64,000 nt of DNA from Flavobacteria bacterium MS024-2A (GTDB lineage Bacteria; Bacteroidota; Bacteroidia; Flavobacteriales; Flavobacteriaceae), in assembly GCA_905182305.1 (NCBI GenBank), contig CAJJBB010000006.1, forward strand, positions 62,001-126,000. Direction: 5' to 3'. The translations under genes were made by a program, and so were the position numbers. Below, piece by piece: positions 1 to 7,863 of the stretch (position 1 is its first letter; every line of letters begins with the position of its first letter). Under the pieces are notes generated by a model. That model did not search any database and was not told where the DNA came from. It saw only the letters and a list, made by a program, of their open reading frames with translations.

Positions 1-280
1 GAGTGTTAATAACGTGTAATCCTTTTGATTTGGCATAATCAACGTCAATATTATCCATTCCAACGCCACCACGTCCAATGAGTTTAAGTCCAGGACAAGC
101 ATTGATTAATTCTTTTCTTGCAGTTGTAGCACTTCGAACAAGTAGTCCCGAAACTTTATTTTCATTAATGTAACCTGCCAATTGTTCTTGGGCTACATTT
201 GTTGTAATTACGTCAAAACTGTTTTTGGTTAACGCATCAATTCCGCTTTGCGAAATACCATCATTGGCTAAAATTTTCAT
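1..280 (-). CDS. serA: D-3-phosphoglycerate dehydrogenase, N-terminal part (cut by window edge)
   Basis: This enzyme oxidises 3-phosphoglycerate to 3-phosphohydroxypyruvate with NAD+, the first step of serine synthesis in the cytoplasm. Reading left from the ATG at 280 gives 93 residues before the window ends. They show the 2-hydroxyacid dehydrogenase N-terminal domain: RSATT near residues 49-53 and GRGGVGMDNID near 69-79. The Rossmann NAD domain and catalytic His lie outside the window. The start codon follows the serC stop by a single base, so the two genes are surely co-transcribed and translationally coupled. Family assignment is confident; other 2-hydroxyacid dehydrogenases look similar over this short stretch, but the serC neighbour settles the role. 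Confidence 0.9.
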   Translation of the reverse strand, partial: MKILANDGISQSGIDALTKNSFDVITTNVAQEQLAGYINENKVSGLLVRSATTARKELINACPGLKLIGRGGVGMDNIDVDYAKSKGLHVINT

Positions 281-281
281 A

Positions 282-1346
282 TTATTTATTTTTTTCAAGA
301 CTTTTCATACATTCAACTAAAACATCTACACTTTCGATGGGAAGGGCATTATACATTGAAGCACGATATCCACCCACAGAACGGTGTCCTTTAAGTCCAC
401 TTATACCAGCTGCATTGCATAAACCATCAAATGCTTCGGTATCACTTTGATTAACAAGGTTAAAGGTTGCGTTCATATCACTGCGATCTTCCTTAGCGGC
501 AAAGCCTACAAATTTAGAATTTCGATCTATTTCTCCATACAATAGCTTAGCTTTATGCATGTTGTGTTCCCCTAACTTTTCAATTCCCCCTTTAGATTCT
601 ACCCATCTCATATTTAGCATGGAAGTATATACAGCAAATACAGGGGGTGTATTAAACATACTATCTTTTTCTGCCTGTATTTTATAGCTTAACATTGAAG
701 GAACTGTGTTGGATATCTTATTTAAAATTTCTTCTTTAATAATGACTAAAGTAGTTCCCGCTGGGCCCATATTTTTTTGAGCACCCGCATAAAAACAATC
801 GAATTTAGAATAATCAAATTTTCTAGAAAATATGTCAGAACTCATATCTGCAACTAATGGAACCTTTGTCTCAGGTATCTTTTTAATCTGAGTTCCAAAA
901 ATAGTATTGTTTGAAGTAAGGTGAAGGTAATCCAAGTCATTTGGAATTTTATAACCTTTTGGAATGAAATTATAATTTGCTTCTTTTGAACTTGCTAATT
1001 CCTGAACTTCTCCAAAGAGTTTCGCTTCTTTTATTGCTTTTTCAGACCATGTCCCTGTATTGATGTACCCTGCTTTTCTATTTAAAAAATTATAAGCAGT
1101 CATCAAAAATTGTAAACTAGCACCTCCTTGAACAAAAATTGATTTATATCCTTTGTTTTCAAGTCCAGTAAGTTTAAGTGCCAATGCACAAGCTTCATCC
1201 ATAATGGATATAAATGCGCTACTTCGATGTGAAATTTCAATAAGGGATAATCCAGAATTGTCCAGTTCTTTCACAGCTTCAGCAGCCTGATGTATTACTT
1301 CTTTTGGAAGTATAGAAGGACCAGCACTAAAATTATGAATTTTCAT
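282..1346 (-). CDS. serC: Phosphoserine aminotransferase
   Basis: PLP-dependent class V aminotransferase that converts 3-phosphohydroxypyruvate plus glutamate to O-phosphoserine plus 2-oxoglutarate, the second step of serine synthesis (and the parallel step in PLP synthesis in organisms that use the DXP-dependent route). The 354-residue protein has the usual family length. Visible landmarks are the N-terminal NFSAGPSILP, the TSNNTIFGTQ segment near 144-153, and the PLP lysine in AGAQKNMGPAG (Lys191). It is followed immediately by serA on the same strand. Upstream on the same strand, after a 187-bp gap with a 13-T run, lies an acyl-CoA reductase gene. Confidence 0.96.
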   Translation of the reverse strand: MKIHNFSAGPSILPKEVIHQAAEAVKELDNSGLSLIEISHRSSAFISIMDEACALALKLTGLENKGYKSIFVQGGASLQFLMTAYNFLNRKAGYINTGTWSEKAIKEAKLFGEVQELASSKEANYNFIPKGYKIPNDLDYLHLTSNNTIFGTQIKKIPETKVPLVADMSSDIFSRKFDYSKFDCFYAGAQKNMGPAGTTLVIIKEEILNKISNTVPSMLSYKIQAEKDSMFNTPPVFAVYTSMLNMRWVESKGGIEKLGEHNMHKAKLLYGEIDRNSKFVGFAAKEDRSDMNATFNLVNQSDTEAFDGLCNAAGISGLKGHRSVGGYRASMYNALPIESVDVLVECMKSLEKNK

Positions 1347-1533
1347 AAGTTTAAAAAGTGTTAAGTTATTATTTTAAAGAGATTTTTGTGTTTTTTATAG
1401 ATGAATAATCTTAAATTTTAATAAGTACAAATATTGTAATTCCATCATAAAACAATGGATAAAAAGTTTTTTTTTTTTTGGAGTTGTTAACATAAAATAA
1501 TGAGAAAAAGTAAATCAGAATCTAGCGTATAAT

Positions 1534-2559
1534 TTATATATCTAATAGAAAATTAATGGTGTCAACACCATCTGCATAGTTCCACAATGCTGGATTTTGA
1601 GTTTCTCCAAACGGAATACTGTTTTCAATATCTAGGTGAGAAACAATACATTGAATCAAATCTTTTTGTTGATCCAATAGTGTAGATAGTTCATCAATAT
1701 TTTTATAATATTCGTAATGGGTACATGCAATTGGAGCACTAAAACTTTTTTCTTCTTTTAGCATAAAAAAACCATTTTCTAAAAAATCAAAAGTACTCAT
1801 TAGAAAAACAGCTTTATTGTAATCGTAATTATTAGCATATTTAGCATGTTTCATTAGAGAAGCGTAGGGATAAACACCACCAAATATTTTGTTTAAATCA
1901 TATCCTTCTGGTAGGTATATTTTCGCAACATTTCTACATCCAAGTCCAAAGAATTGAAGCATATCTTTACCGAGCGCAATCAGCTCATCCTTCGTTTCAT
2001 TACCTTCAATGACTGCAATGCCATTTCTGTTTTTTCTTATGATGTGTGGATAACTAGAAAAATAATGATCAAAATAGCGAGCAGCATTATTTGAGCCAGT
2101 TGCAATTACCGCATCAAACCCAGTTAATTTTCCAGTTTCATAAGTAATAAAATTTTCCCCAGTCTCTGATGTTAAAAAATCTGTCATATAGGGCAATAAA
2201 AACAAATCTTTAGAAGCACTTTTAACCAAGGCTTTATGCTCACAAACCCATACACTTATTATGTCGTGAAAACCAACCATAGGAATGTTTCCTGCAAGAA
2301 TTAAAGCAATTTTTTTAGATTTTTTTAGATTTGAAAATAAATAGGGCTTTAACCAAGTAGTTATATGCTCTATTGAAAGGGTAGTTCCCCAGCTTTTAAA
2401 AGTTTCCTCTATGGACTGTTGTGTAAACCAACCATTGGATTCAGAAGCACTTTTAACCTGTTCTTGAAGAAACGAATAGTTTTTATCATTAGGATTAAAA
2501 TCTAATAAGTGATTCCCCAATTTAACTAAGGCTTCAATACGTTTTGAGTTTAAGTTCAT
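1534..2559 (-). CDS. LuxC-family acyl-CoA reductase
   Basis: The 341-residue protein belongs to the acyl-CoA reductase (LuxC) family, NAD(P)H-dependent enzymes of the aldehyde dehydrogenase superfamily that reduce acyl thioesters to aldehydes. Family hallmarks visible are ILAGNIPMVGFHDI (about 87-100), ATGSNNAARYF (about 153-163) and a probable nucleophile Cys208 in FGLGCRN. It is shorter than marine luminescence LuxC (around 480 residues), and no luxA, luxB, luxD or luxE lies nearby, so a luminescence role is not supported. The gene is divergent from a ferredoxin with a 60-bp shared promoter region and sits just before serC-serA, an arrangement I recall from many Flavobacteriia. The physiological substrate cannot be told from sequence. 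Confidence 0.85.
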   Translation of the reverse strand: MNLNSKRIEALVKLGNHLLDFNPNDKNYSFLQEQVKSASESNGWFTQQSIEETFKSWGTTLSIEHITTWLKPYLFSNLKKSKKIALILAGNIPMVGFHDIISVWVCEHKALVKSASKDLFLLPYMTDFLTSETGENFITYETGKLTGFDAVIATGSNNAARYFDHYFSSYPHIIRKNRNGIAVIEGNETKDELIALGKDMLQFFGLGCRNVAKIYLPEGYDLNKIFGGVYPYASLMKHAKYANNYDYNKAVFLMSTFDFLENGFFMLKEEKSFSAPIACTHYEYYKNIDELSTLLDQQKDLIQCIVSHLDIENSIPFGETQNPALWNYADGVDTINFLLDI

Positions 2560-2563
2560 TTGC

Positions 2564-2594
2564 TTGTTTAGGAACTTTTAAGGTCTTATTTTTG
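2564..2594 (+). promoter_or_regulatory. Promoter of the ferredoxin gene (TTG / TATTTTTG)
   Basis: A TTG at 2564-2566 and TATTTTTG at 2587-2594 are separated by 20 bp, a close match to the Bacteroidota sigma-ABfr consensus (TTG, about 19-21 bp, TAnnTTTG). The predicted transcription start would be near 2600, about 20 nt before the ferredoxin ATG at 2620. Confidence 0.65.
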
Positions 2595-2596
2595 TA

Positions 2597-2604
2597 CAAA
2601 TGTA
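2597..2604 (-). promoter_or_regulatory. -7 box of the acyl-CoA reductase gene (TACATTTG)
   Basis: On the minus strand these bases read TACATTTG, matching the Bacteroidota -7 consensus TAnnTTTG. The site is 38 bp upstream of the reductase ATG (2559) and only 2 bp from the opposing ferredoxin -7 box, so the two promoters are back to back and probably mutually exclusive. I see no good TTG element in the expected upstream position. Confidence 0.45.
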
Positions 2605-2619
2605 AGGAAAGAAATTCCT

Positions 2620-2973
2620 ATGGCTATTATCATTACTGACGAGTGTATAAACTGTGGTGCCTGTGAACCTGAATGCCCAAACACTGCAATTTATGAAGGT
2701 GCAGAGGACTGGAGGTATGAAGATGGTACTTCTTTAATGGGTGATGTTGTTTTACCTAATGGAAGCGCAGTAAATGCTGAAAAGTTTCAAGAACCTGTTT
2801 CTGATGAATATTATTTTATAGTTCCTGATAAATGCACAGAATGTAAAGGTTTTCATGATGAGCCTCAATGCGCAGCTGTTTGTCCTGTGGATTGTTGTGT
2901 GCCTGACGATAATCATGTAGAAACCGAGGATACACTTCTGAGGAAACAGCAGTTTATGCACCCAGAATCTTAA
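2620..2973 (+). CDS. 4Fe-4S dicluster ferredoxin
   Basis: Small electron carrier of 117 residues with two cysteine clusters. The first is [13 protein letters not shown] (Cys9, 12, 15, 19). The second is [20 protein letters not shown], with a longer insertion between its cysteines, as in Azotobacter-type YfhL/FdxN-like ferredoxins. It would bind two [4Fe-4S] clusters in the cytoplasm. It is divergent from the acyl-CoA reductase, which makes a shared redox role possible but unproven. Its 3' end overlaps the convergent ChbG-family gene by 20 bp. Confidence 0.93.
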   Translation: MAIIITDECINCGACEPECPNTAIYEGAEDWRYEDGTSLMGDVVLPNGSAVNAEKFQEPVSDEYYFIVPDKCTECKGFHDEPQCAAVCPVDCCVPDDNHVETEDTLLRKQQFMHPES

Positions 2974-3799
2974 GTACTTCAGGACTTTTAAAAGTTACTA
3001 ATTGAATGTTATTTTCTATTAATTTGTCACTACAAGCTTTGCTAGTAAAATAGTGAGCGTCTTCAGCCCGCCATGTTGCACCAAAATTAGGATGATCCAC
3101 TGTAATCTGTTGCATCTCTTTACTCTCTAGTGCAGGATGAATTAAGATAATGGAAAGTCCATCCGATAATGAGTCTAGTATGGCTTCATAGTGAGCTTTA
3201 AGTCCTTGGTTTTTAAATTCATTAAATGAGGCCATGAAAATTGATTCAAAACATTTGTTAGAATCAATATTAAATTTTGAGGGATCCTCTCCTGTATAGG
3301 AAATTAAGGTTTCACTAAGAATAATAGGGAGTTTATATTCATTTCCTAGATCCTGATAAAGATCAACCAGATCCTGGCGTACTCCTAAAGTATACATATG
3401 AGAATCTAAATGTGAAGGCTTCATACCTAGAGAAAGAGCATATTCAATTTGATTCTTAAGCTCTAATCGAACTTCGTCAATAATAGCGTGATCCCTTATG
3501 TTTTCTCGTTTTGAGTGAAAATGCCCGTTTTCATCAACTAGAGAAGGTATTTTATAATTAGGGGTTATTGGTTTAAAGGGGTAAGATTTCCACTCTCCTG
3601 TAAGTGTCAGATGAATTCCACAGTCTAGTTCTGGATTTTTCAAACTGAATTGAGCCATCTCATAAAACCAAGGACAAGGAACCATAAGACTAGTTGAACT
3701 AATGCTTCCTTTTAACATTCCGATTTGTGTAGCGTGATTTTCAGACCAAGCAAGGCCAGCATCATCTGCATGTATAATAAGTTGTTTTTTACTCTGCAT
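2954..3799 (-). CDS. YdjC/ChbG-family carbohydrate deacetylase
   Basis: The 281-residue protein begins with the family signature IIHADDAG (Asp12-Asp13, metal and catalytic residues) and has a central [10 protein letters not shown] segment that supplies the metal-binding histidine, plus ILIHPALE near residue 217. Characterised members (E. coli ChbG) remove N-acetyl groups from chitooligosaccharides, but here there is no chitin-use cluster, so the substrate is unknown. No signal peptide is visible, so it is likely cytoplasmic. It converges on the ferredoxin with a 20-bp overlap and is divergent from ychF. Confidence 0.85.
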   Translation of the reverse strand: MQSKKQLIIHADDAGLAWSENHATQIGMLKGSISSTSLMVPCPWFYEMAQFSLKNPELDCGIHLTLTGEWKSYPFKPITPNYKIPSLVDENGHFHSKRENIRDHAIIDEVRLELKNQIEYALSLGMKPSHLDSHMYTLGVRQDLVDLYQDLGNEYKLPIILSETLISYTGEDPSKFNIDSNKCFESIFMASFNEFKNQGLKAHYEAILDSLSDGLSIILIHPALESKEMQQITVDHPNFGATWRAEDAHYFTSKACSDKLIENNIQLVTFKSPEVLKILGA

Positions 3800-3867
3800 T
3801 TTTTATAAATATTATAGTTTCTTACCCCATAAATAGGGAAAGCAAATGATAAAGCCAAAAATAAGCT

Positions 3868-3875
3868 TATTTTTG
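3868..3875 (+). promoter_or_regulatory. -7 box upstream of ychF, inside a 16-bp motif shared with the SulP promoter
   Basis: TATTTTTG fits TAnnTTTG and ends 15 bp before the ychF ATG. It overlaps the perfect 12-bp palindrome AATAAGCTTATT at 3860-3871. The combined 16 bp (3860-3875) recur exactly at 5679-5694 in front of the SulP gene. No clear -33 TTG is found. Confidence 0.45.
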
Positions 3876-3890
3876 GCAAAAATATTTTAC

Positions 3891-4985
3891 ATGAAAGCAG
3901 GTATTGTAGGTCTACCTAACGTTGGAAAATCAACTCTTTTCAACTGTTTGTCGAATGCCAAAGCACAAAGTGCAAATTTTCCTTTCTGCACGATAGAACC
4001 CAATATTGGTGTTGTAAACGTCCCGGATTCTCGTTTAAAAAAACTTGAAAGCTTAGTGAAACCAGAAAATGTTATTCCTGCAACAGTTGAAATTGTTGAT
4101 ATAGCAGGCTTAGTAAAAGGTGCTAGTAAAGGGGAAGGATTGGGCAACCAGTTTCTTGCTAATATTCGTGAAACTGATGCTATTTTACACGTACTGCGTT
4201 GTTTTGATAATGATAATATTATTCATGTTGACGAATCTGTAGATCCACTGCGAGATAAGGAGACCATCGATATAGAGCTCCAGCTAAAAGACTTGGAGAC
4301 AGTTGAAAAAAAGTTAGATAAGGTTAATAAAGCAGCAAGGACAGGAAACAAAGAGTCTATTAAAGAAAAAGAAGTGTTGGATCATTTGAAAAATGAATTA
4401 GAAGCATCTAAAAATGTTCGTAGTATTGATTTTAAAGAAGAGGATAGAAATGTCTTTGTAAAGCCACTACAACTCATCACAGATAAACCTGTTTTATATA
4501 TTTGCAATGTAGATGAAATTTCTGCAAGAGACGGTAATCACTATGTGGAAAAGGTTAAAATGTTGGTTAAAGACGAAAAGGCAGGACTTCTTATTTTAGC
4601 AGTTAGTGTAGAAGCCGATATAAATGAGTTGGACTCTTTTGAAGAACGTCAAATGTTTTTGGAAGATTTAGGTCTTAAAGAAGCTGGATCAGCAAAATTA
4701 ATCCGTAGCGCATATGCGCTGCTTAATCAGCAAACTTACTTTACTGCTGGCGTTAAGGAAGTTAGAGCATGGACAATACCAATTGGTGCTTCCGCCCCTC
4801 AAGCTGCGGGTGTTATTCATACTGACTTTGAGAAAGGTTTTATTCGTTCAGAGGTAATTGGATATGATGATTATCAACACTACGGTTCTGAGGCTAAAGT
4901 TAAGGAAGCAGGAAAAATGAGGGTAGAGGGTAAAGAATATATAGTTAAAGATGGCGATGTAATGCATTTCCGATTTAACGTATAG
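3891..4985 (+). CDS. ychF: Redox-regulated ATPase YchF (Obg family)
   Basis: Universal Obg-family P-loop protein that prefers ATP over GTP, binds ribosomes and is linked to stress responses. I chose the ATG at 3891 because it gives the conserved start [15 protein letters not shown] with the P-loop at residues 7-15; the frame is open 15 codons further but that extension covers the putative promoter. The 364-residue length is normal. Other landmarks are the G3-like [20 protein letters not shown] segment, a central coiled coil and a C-terminal TGS domain with [14 protein letters not shown]. It is followed after 16 bp by a YhhN gene in the same direction. Confidence 0.97.
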   Translation: MKAGIVGLPNVGKSTLFNCLSNAKAQSANFPFCTIEPNIGVVNVPDSRLKKLESLVKPENVIPATVEIVDIAGLVKGASKGEGLGNQFLANIRETDAILHVLRCFDNDNIIHVDESVDPLRDKETIDIELQLKDLETVEKKLDKVNKAARTGNKESIKEKEVLDHLKNELEASKNVRSIDFKEEDRNVFVKPLQLITDKPVLYICNVDEISARDGNHYVEKVKMLVKDEKAGLLILAVSVEADINELDSFEERQMFLEDLGLKEAGSAKLIRSAYALLNQQTYFTAGVKEVRAWTIPIGASAPQAAGVIHTDFEKGFIRSEVIGYDDYQHYGSEAKVKEAGKMRVEGKEYIVKDGDVMHFRFNV

Positions 4986-5001
4986 AAAGTTGTTAAAGTT
5001 T

Positions 5002-5646
5002 ATGCCGCTGAAAGGTTTTAAATATAGTATAGTACTAACTGCTATAACTGCTATTTTGAGTGATTATTTTAGTTTAACTATTTTTTATTTTATCCTAAAA
5101 CTCTTAACCACATCCCTCATAATTTTGATGCCTTTACTCTATGCATCAGTTAAAAACTCATTATTTGCTAAGCCAATAATTATTGGATTAATTTTTTGCC
5201 TTATTGGTGATTTCTCATTATTATTTGAAGATTATTTCACTATTGGATTAATCTCTTTTTTGATAGGACACATATTTTTCATTAGAGCATTTACAGTAGT
5301 TAATGGATGGCATTGGCCTTTAAAAATTGGAATTCCACTGACTTTTATTGCAGGATTACTACTTTGTCTCACATATCCTAATTTAAATTCTTTTTTTATA
5401 CCAGTTCTTTTATACATTATTTTTATTGTCATTATGAGTTGGCAAGGAATCTTCTTACAGCTTAGTAGTTCTAATGAGGCATTCAAATCAGTTGGATATG
5501 CGGTTTCTTTATTTATGTTTTCTGACGGAATATTAGCTTTAAATAAATTTTACATTCATTTTTCTTTATCAGGATTATTGATTTTGTCGAGCTATTGGTT
5601 GGCTATTTTTTTTCTAGGTGAAGCAGCTTCAAATGATTATTCATAA
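5002..5646 (+). CDS. YhhN-family integral membrane protein
   Basis: A very hydrophobic 214-residue protein with about eight predicted membrane segments. It fits the YhhN/TMEM86 family pattern: an early KLLTTSLIILMPLLY segment, FCLIGDFSLL with a membrane-embedded Asp, and LISFLIGHIFFIRAF with a His. Eukaryotic TMEM86B and some bacterial members hydrolyse lysoplasmalogens; whether this one does is unknown. The ATG at 5002 is preferred over an in-frame TTG at 4990. It lies 16 bp after ychF and is probably co-transcribed with it. Confidence 0.7.
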   Translation: MPLKGFKYSIVLTAITAILSDYFSLTIFYFILKLLTTSLIILMPLLYASVKNSLFAKPIIIGLIFCLIGDFSLLFEDYFTIGLISFLIGHIFFIRAFTVVNGWHWPLKIGIPLTFIAGLLLCLTYPNLNSFFIPVLLYIIFIVIMSWQGIFLQLSSSNEAFKSVGYAVSLFMFSDGILALNKFYIHFSLSGLLILSSYWLAIFFLGEAASNDYS

Positions 5647-5686
5647 ATTCAATTGCCGCCAAAGAGGCTATTGCAAAGAATAAGCT

Positions 5687-5694
5687 TATTTTTG
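5687..5694 (+). promoter_or_regulatory. -7 box upstream of the SulP gene within the shared 16-bp motif
   Basis: TATTTTTG matches TAnnTTTG and is embedded in AATAAGCTTATTTTTG (5679-5694), identical to 3860-3875 before ychF. It ends 26 bp before the TTG start codon, a plausible distance. TTG elements at 5653 and 5671 are not at the ideal spacing. Confidence 0.45.
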
Positions 5695-5720
5695 CCTCTT
5701 ATTTTAAAAAAAAACATTCC

Positions 5721-7316
5721 TTGAAACCTTTTCAACTCATTGACCGAACCAACGGTGGTAGTATTAAAAACGATTTTTTATCAGGCATTACCGTTGCATT
5801 AGCACTTGTACCTGAAGCTGTAGCCTTTGCTTTTGTTGCAGGTATATCTCCTGTAGTAGGTTTGTATGGTGCTTTTATGATGGGATTGGTTACCTCTATT
5901 TTTGGAGGACGTCCTGGTATGATTTCAGGCGCAACAGGTGCCATGGCAGTTGTCATGGTACATTTAGTTAGCGAAGGCAATCAACTGGGTGGAACGGATA
6001 CTTCTGGCTTACAATATCTTTTTGGTGCATTGCTTTTAGCGGGGATACTTCAGGTTACTGCAGGCTTACTAAAATTAGGAAAATTTGTGCGAATGATTCC
6101 ACATTCTGTTATGATGGGTTTTGTAAATGGTTTAGCCATTGTGATATTTATATCTCAATTAGGAATGTTTAAAAGTAATGGAAACTGGTTGCAAGGCAGT
6201 GCATTATTTATTATGATAGCTCTTGTGTCAACTACCATGTTAATTATGGTATCTCTTCCTCTAATAACTAAAAAAATACCTGCTGCTTTAACGGCTATTA
6301 TAGTGGTATCGTTAGCCGTTGTTTTAGGAGATTTAGATACTGAAACCGTAAAATCATTTATAGTTTCCAACGGAGGAGAGGGGATCAAAGCTGGATTACC
6401 TAACTTTCAAATTCCACTTATTTCATTCTCATTAGAGACACTTTTTTTTATAGCCCCATATTCATTTATTTTAGCTTCTATTGGTTTAATTGAATCTTTA
6501 ATGACCCTAAACTTAATTGATGAATTAACAGATACCCACGGAAGTGGAAACAGAGAGTGTGTTGCTCAAGGTGCAGGTAATATTTTAAATAGTTTTTTTG
6601 GTGGAATGGGAGGCTGTGCTATGATTGGACAAAGTATTATCAATATAAAATCTGGAGGGCGTGGACGTCTTTCTGGGATTACTGCAGCCTTGGCACTATT
6701 GTTTTTTATCTTATTCGGCTCAAGTTATATCGAGCAAGTACCTATAGCAGCCCTTGTAGGAGTTATGTTTATGGTCGTTTTGGGAACTTTTGCCTGGAGT
6801 ACCTTTAAGGTGTGGAATAAAGTTCCAACGGCAGATGTAATTGTTATTTTATTAGTTACGATTATTACCGTCTTTTTTGATTTGGCAATTGCGGTTTTAA
6901 CAGGAGTAGTTGTTTCTTCTCTGGTCTTTGCGTGGGAAAACGCAAAACGCATTCGTGCAAGAAAATACATAGATGATCATGGTGTGAAACATTATGAAAT
7001 ATATGGACCTTTGTTTTTCGGATGCATTGAATTATTCAATAGTAAATTTGATGTTAAAAATGATCCAAGTGAGATCGTTATTGACTTTAAAGAATCTAGA
7101 ATTGTTGATCAATCAGCAATTGAATGTATCAATAAACTAACTGAACGTTATCATAAAAGCGGAAAAAATATTCATTTGCGTCACTTGTCTTCTGACTGTG
7201 TGAAATTGATAAAAAGAGCCGAAAAAATTTGTGTTGTAAATGTTCTTGAAGATCCTGATTATTTTGTTTCGATTGATAATTTTCGTAAAACTCAAAATAC
7301 ACTCGTAACGAAATAA
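5721..7316 (+). CDS. SulP-family inorganic anion transporter with STAS domain
   Basis: Membrane transporter of the SLC26/SulP family, which moves sulfate, bicarbonate or similar anions. The N-terminal part has the family signature LVPEAVAFAFVAGISPVVGLYG (only its core cited) followed by about 12 membrane segments to about residue 410. A cytoplasmic STAS domain follows (about 425-520) with IVIDFKESRIVDQSAIE. Total length 531 residues is usual. The start is TTG, chosen because no ATG lies near and MKPFQLIDR directly precedes the first helix. Substrate is uncertain: marine bacteria use SulP proteins for both sulfate and bicarbonate, and no carbonic anhydrase or sulfate-assimilation gene is adjacent. 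Confidence 0.92.
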   Translation: MKPFQLIDRTNGGSIKNDFLSGITVALALVPEAVAFAFVAGISPVVGLYGAFMMGLVTSIFGGRPGMISGATGAMAVVMVHLVSEGNQLGGTDTSGLQYLFGALLLAGILQVTAGLLKLGKFVRMIPHSVMMGFVNGLAIVIFISQLGMFKSNGNWLQGSALFIMIALVSTTMLIMVSLPLITKKIPAALTAIIVVSLAVVLGDLDTETVKSFIVSNGGEGIKAGLPNFQIPLISFSLETLFFIAPYSFILASIGLIESLMTLNLIDELTDTHGSGNRECVAQGAGNILNSFFGGMGGCAMIGQSIINIKSGGRGRLSGITAALALLFFILFGSSYIEQVPIAALVGVMFMVVLGTFAWSTFKVWNKVPTADVIVILLVTIITVFFDLAIAVLTGVVVSSLVFAWENAKRIRARKYIDDHGVKHYEIYGPLFFGCIELFNSKFDVKNDPSEIVIDFKESRIVDQSAIECINKLTERYHKSGKNIHLRHLSSDCVKLIKRAEKICVVNVLEDPDYFVSIDNFRKTQNTLVTK

Positions 7317-7321
7317 ATAAT

Positions 7322-7672
7322 TTAAGTAGTTTCTGAAATAGAATCATATACAATTACGCGTTCCCATAAATGAGCAGCTTCTTTAATAAACAATTCATGA
7401 GTAGGATCAGTTTGATAAGTATTTTGTGTTTTTAAATCCGAAAAAATCATCATATAAAAATAGGTAAAGGAATTGTCTACAACGGCTCTTTCCTCTACTT
7501 CTGCAGCTTTTCCAAAGTGATTGGAAGTGGCTTGAGGGTTTGTCCTTATCAGCTTACGTATTGCTTTTTCAAAGGCATTAGTGTTCTCTAGATTATCTGG
7601 ATTTTTGAGCCAAAAATAAACACTATGAACAAAAGGTCCTGTAGTATTTTCTATATTTTTTTTTATCATCAT
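7322..7672 (-). CDS. Dabb (stress-responsive alpha/beta barrel) domain protein
   Basis: 116-residue protein with the dimeric alpha/beta barrel pattern: an N-terminal strand FVHSVYFWLKNP, a helix with FEKAIRKLI, the strand YFYMMIFSD and the ending DPTHELFIKEAAHLWERVIVYD, where the HxxF/W segment is the Dabb hallmark. Proteins of this type are small cytoplasmic dimers of generally unknown function. It is convergent with the SulP gene (5-bp gap). Two adjacent ATG codons (7672 and 7669) could serve as start. Confidence 0.75.
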   Translation of the reverse strand: MMIKKNIENTTGPFVHSVYFWLKNPDNLENTNAFEKAIRKLIRTNPQATSNHFGKAAEVEERAVVDNSFTYFYMMIFSDLKTQNTYQTDPTHELFIKEAAHLWERVIVYDSISETT

Positions 7673-7825
7673 TTTTGATTAAATATTTTAGAGACACCTA
7701 TTTTATTTAATAAATATATAAAAGAAACTTACCTTGAAGAATAACAATCACTAAAATGTACTCAAAATAACTTTTTAACAAAAAAAAAGAAAGGATTGTT
7801 CATTTCTTGAACGTGATACTCTTTA

Positions 7826-7833
7826 TACTTTTG
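7826..7833 (+). promoter_or_regulatory. Candidate -7 box of parE (TACTTTTG)
   Basis: TACTTTTG fits TAnnTTTG and lies 30 bp before the parE ATG at 7864. A TTG at 7807-7809 stands 16 bp upstream, slightly closer than the ideal. This supports translation starting at 7864, since the longer open frame from 7807 would begin upstream of the transcript. Confidence 0.45.
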
Positions 7834-7863
7834 TTCGCAATATTTATATTAGCTCTTTATTTT

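Noticed and set aside
1450-1480. Rho-independent terminator formed by TCCAT/ATGGA and the 13-T run
   Set aside because: The T-run would terminate plus-strand transcription, but no plus-strand gene precedes it; the stem is only 5 bp.
1534-2559. Luminescence operon because of the LuxC-family gene
   Set aside because: No luxA, luxB, luxD or luxE homologues are present and the protein is much shorter than luminescence LuxC.
5704-5716. A-run before the SulP gene as a Shine-Dalgarno or slippery site
   Set aside because: It is upstream of the start codon and has no GGAGG-like core; Bacteroidota seldom use Shine-Dalgarno pairing.
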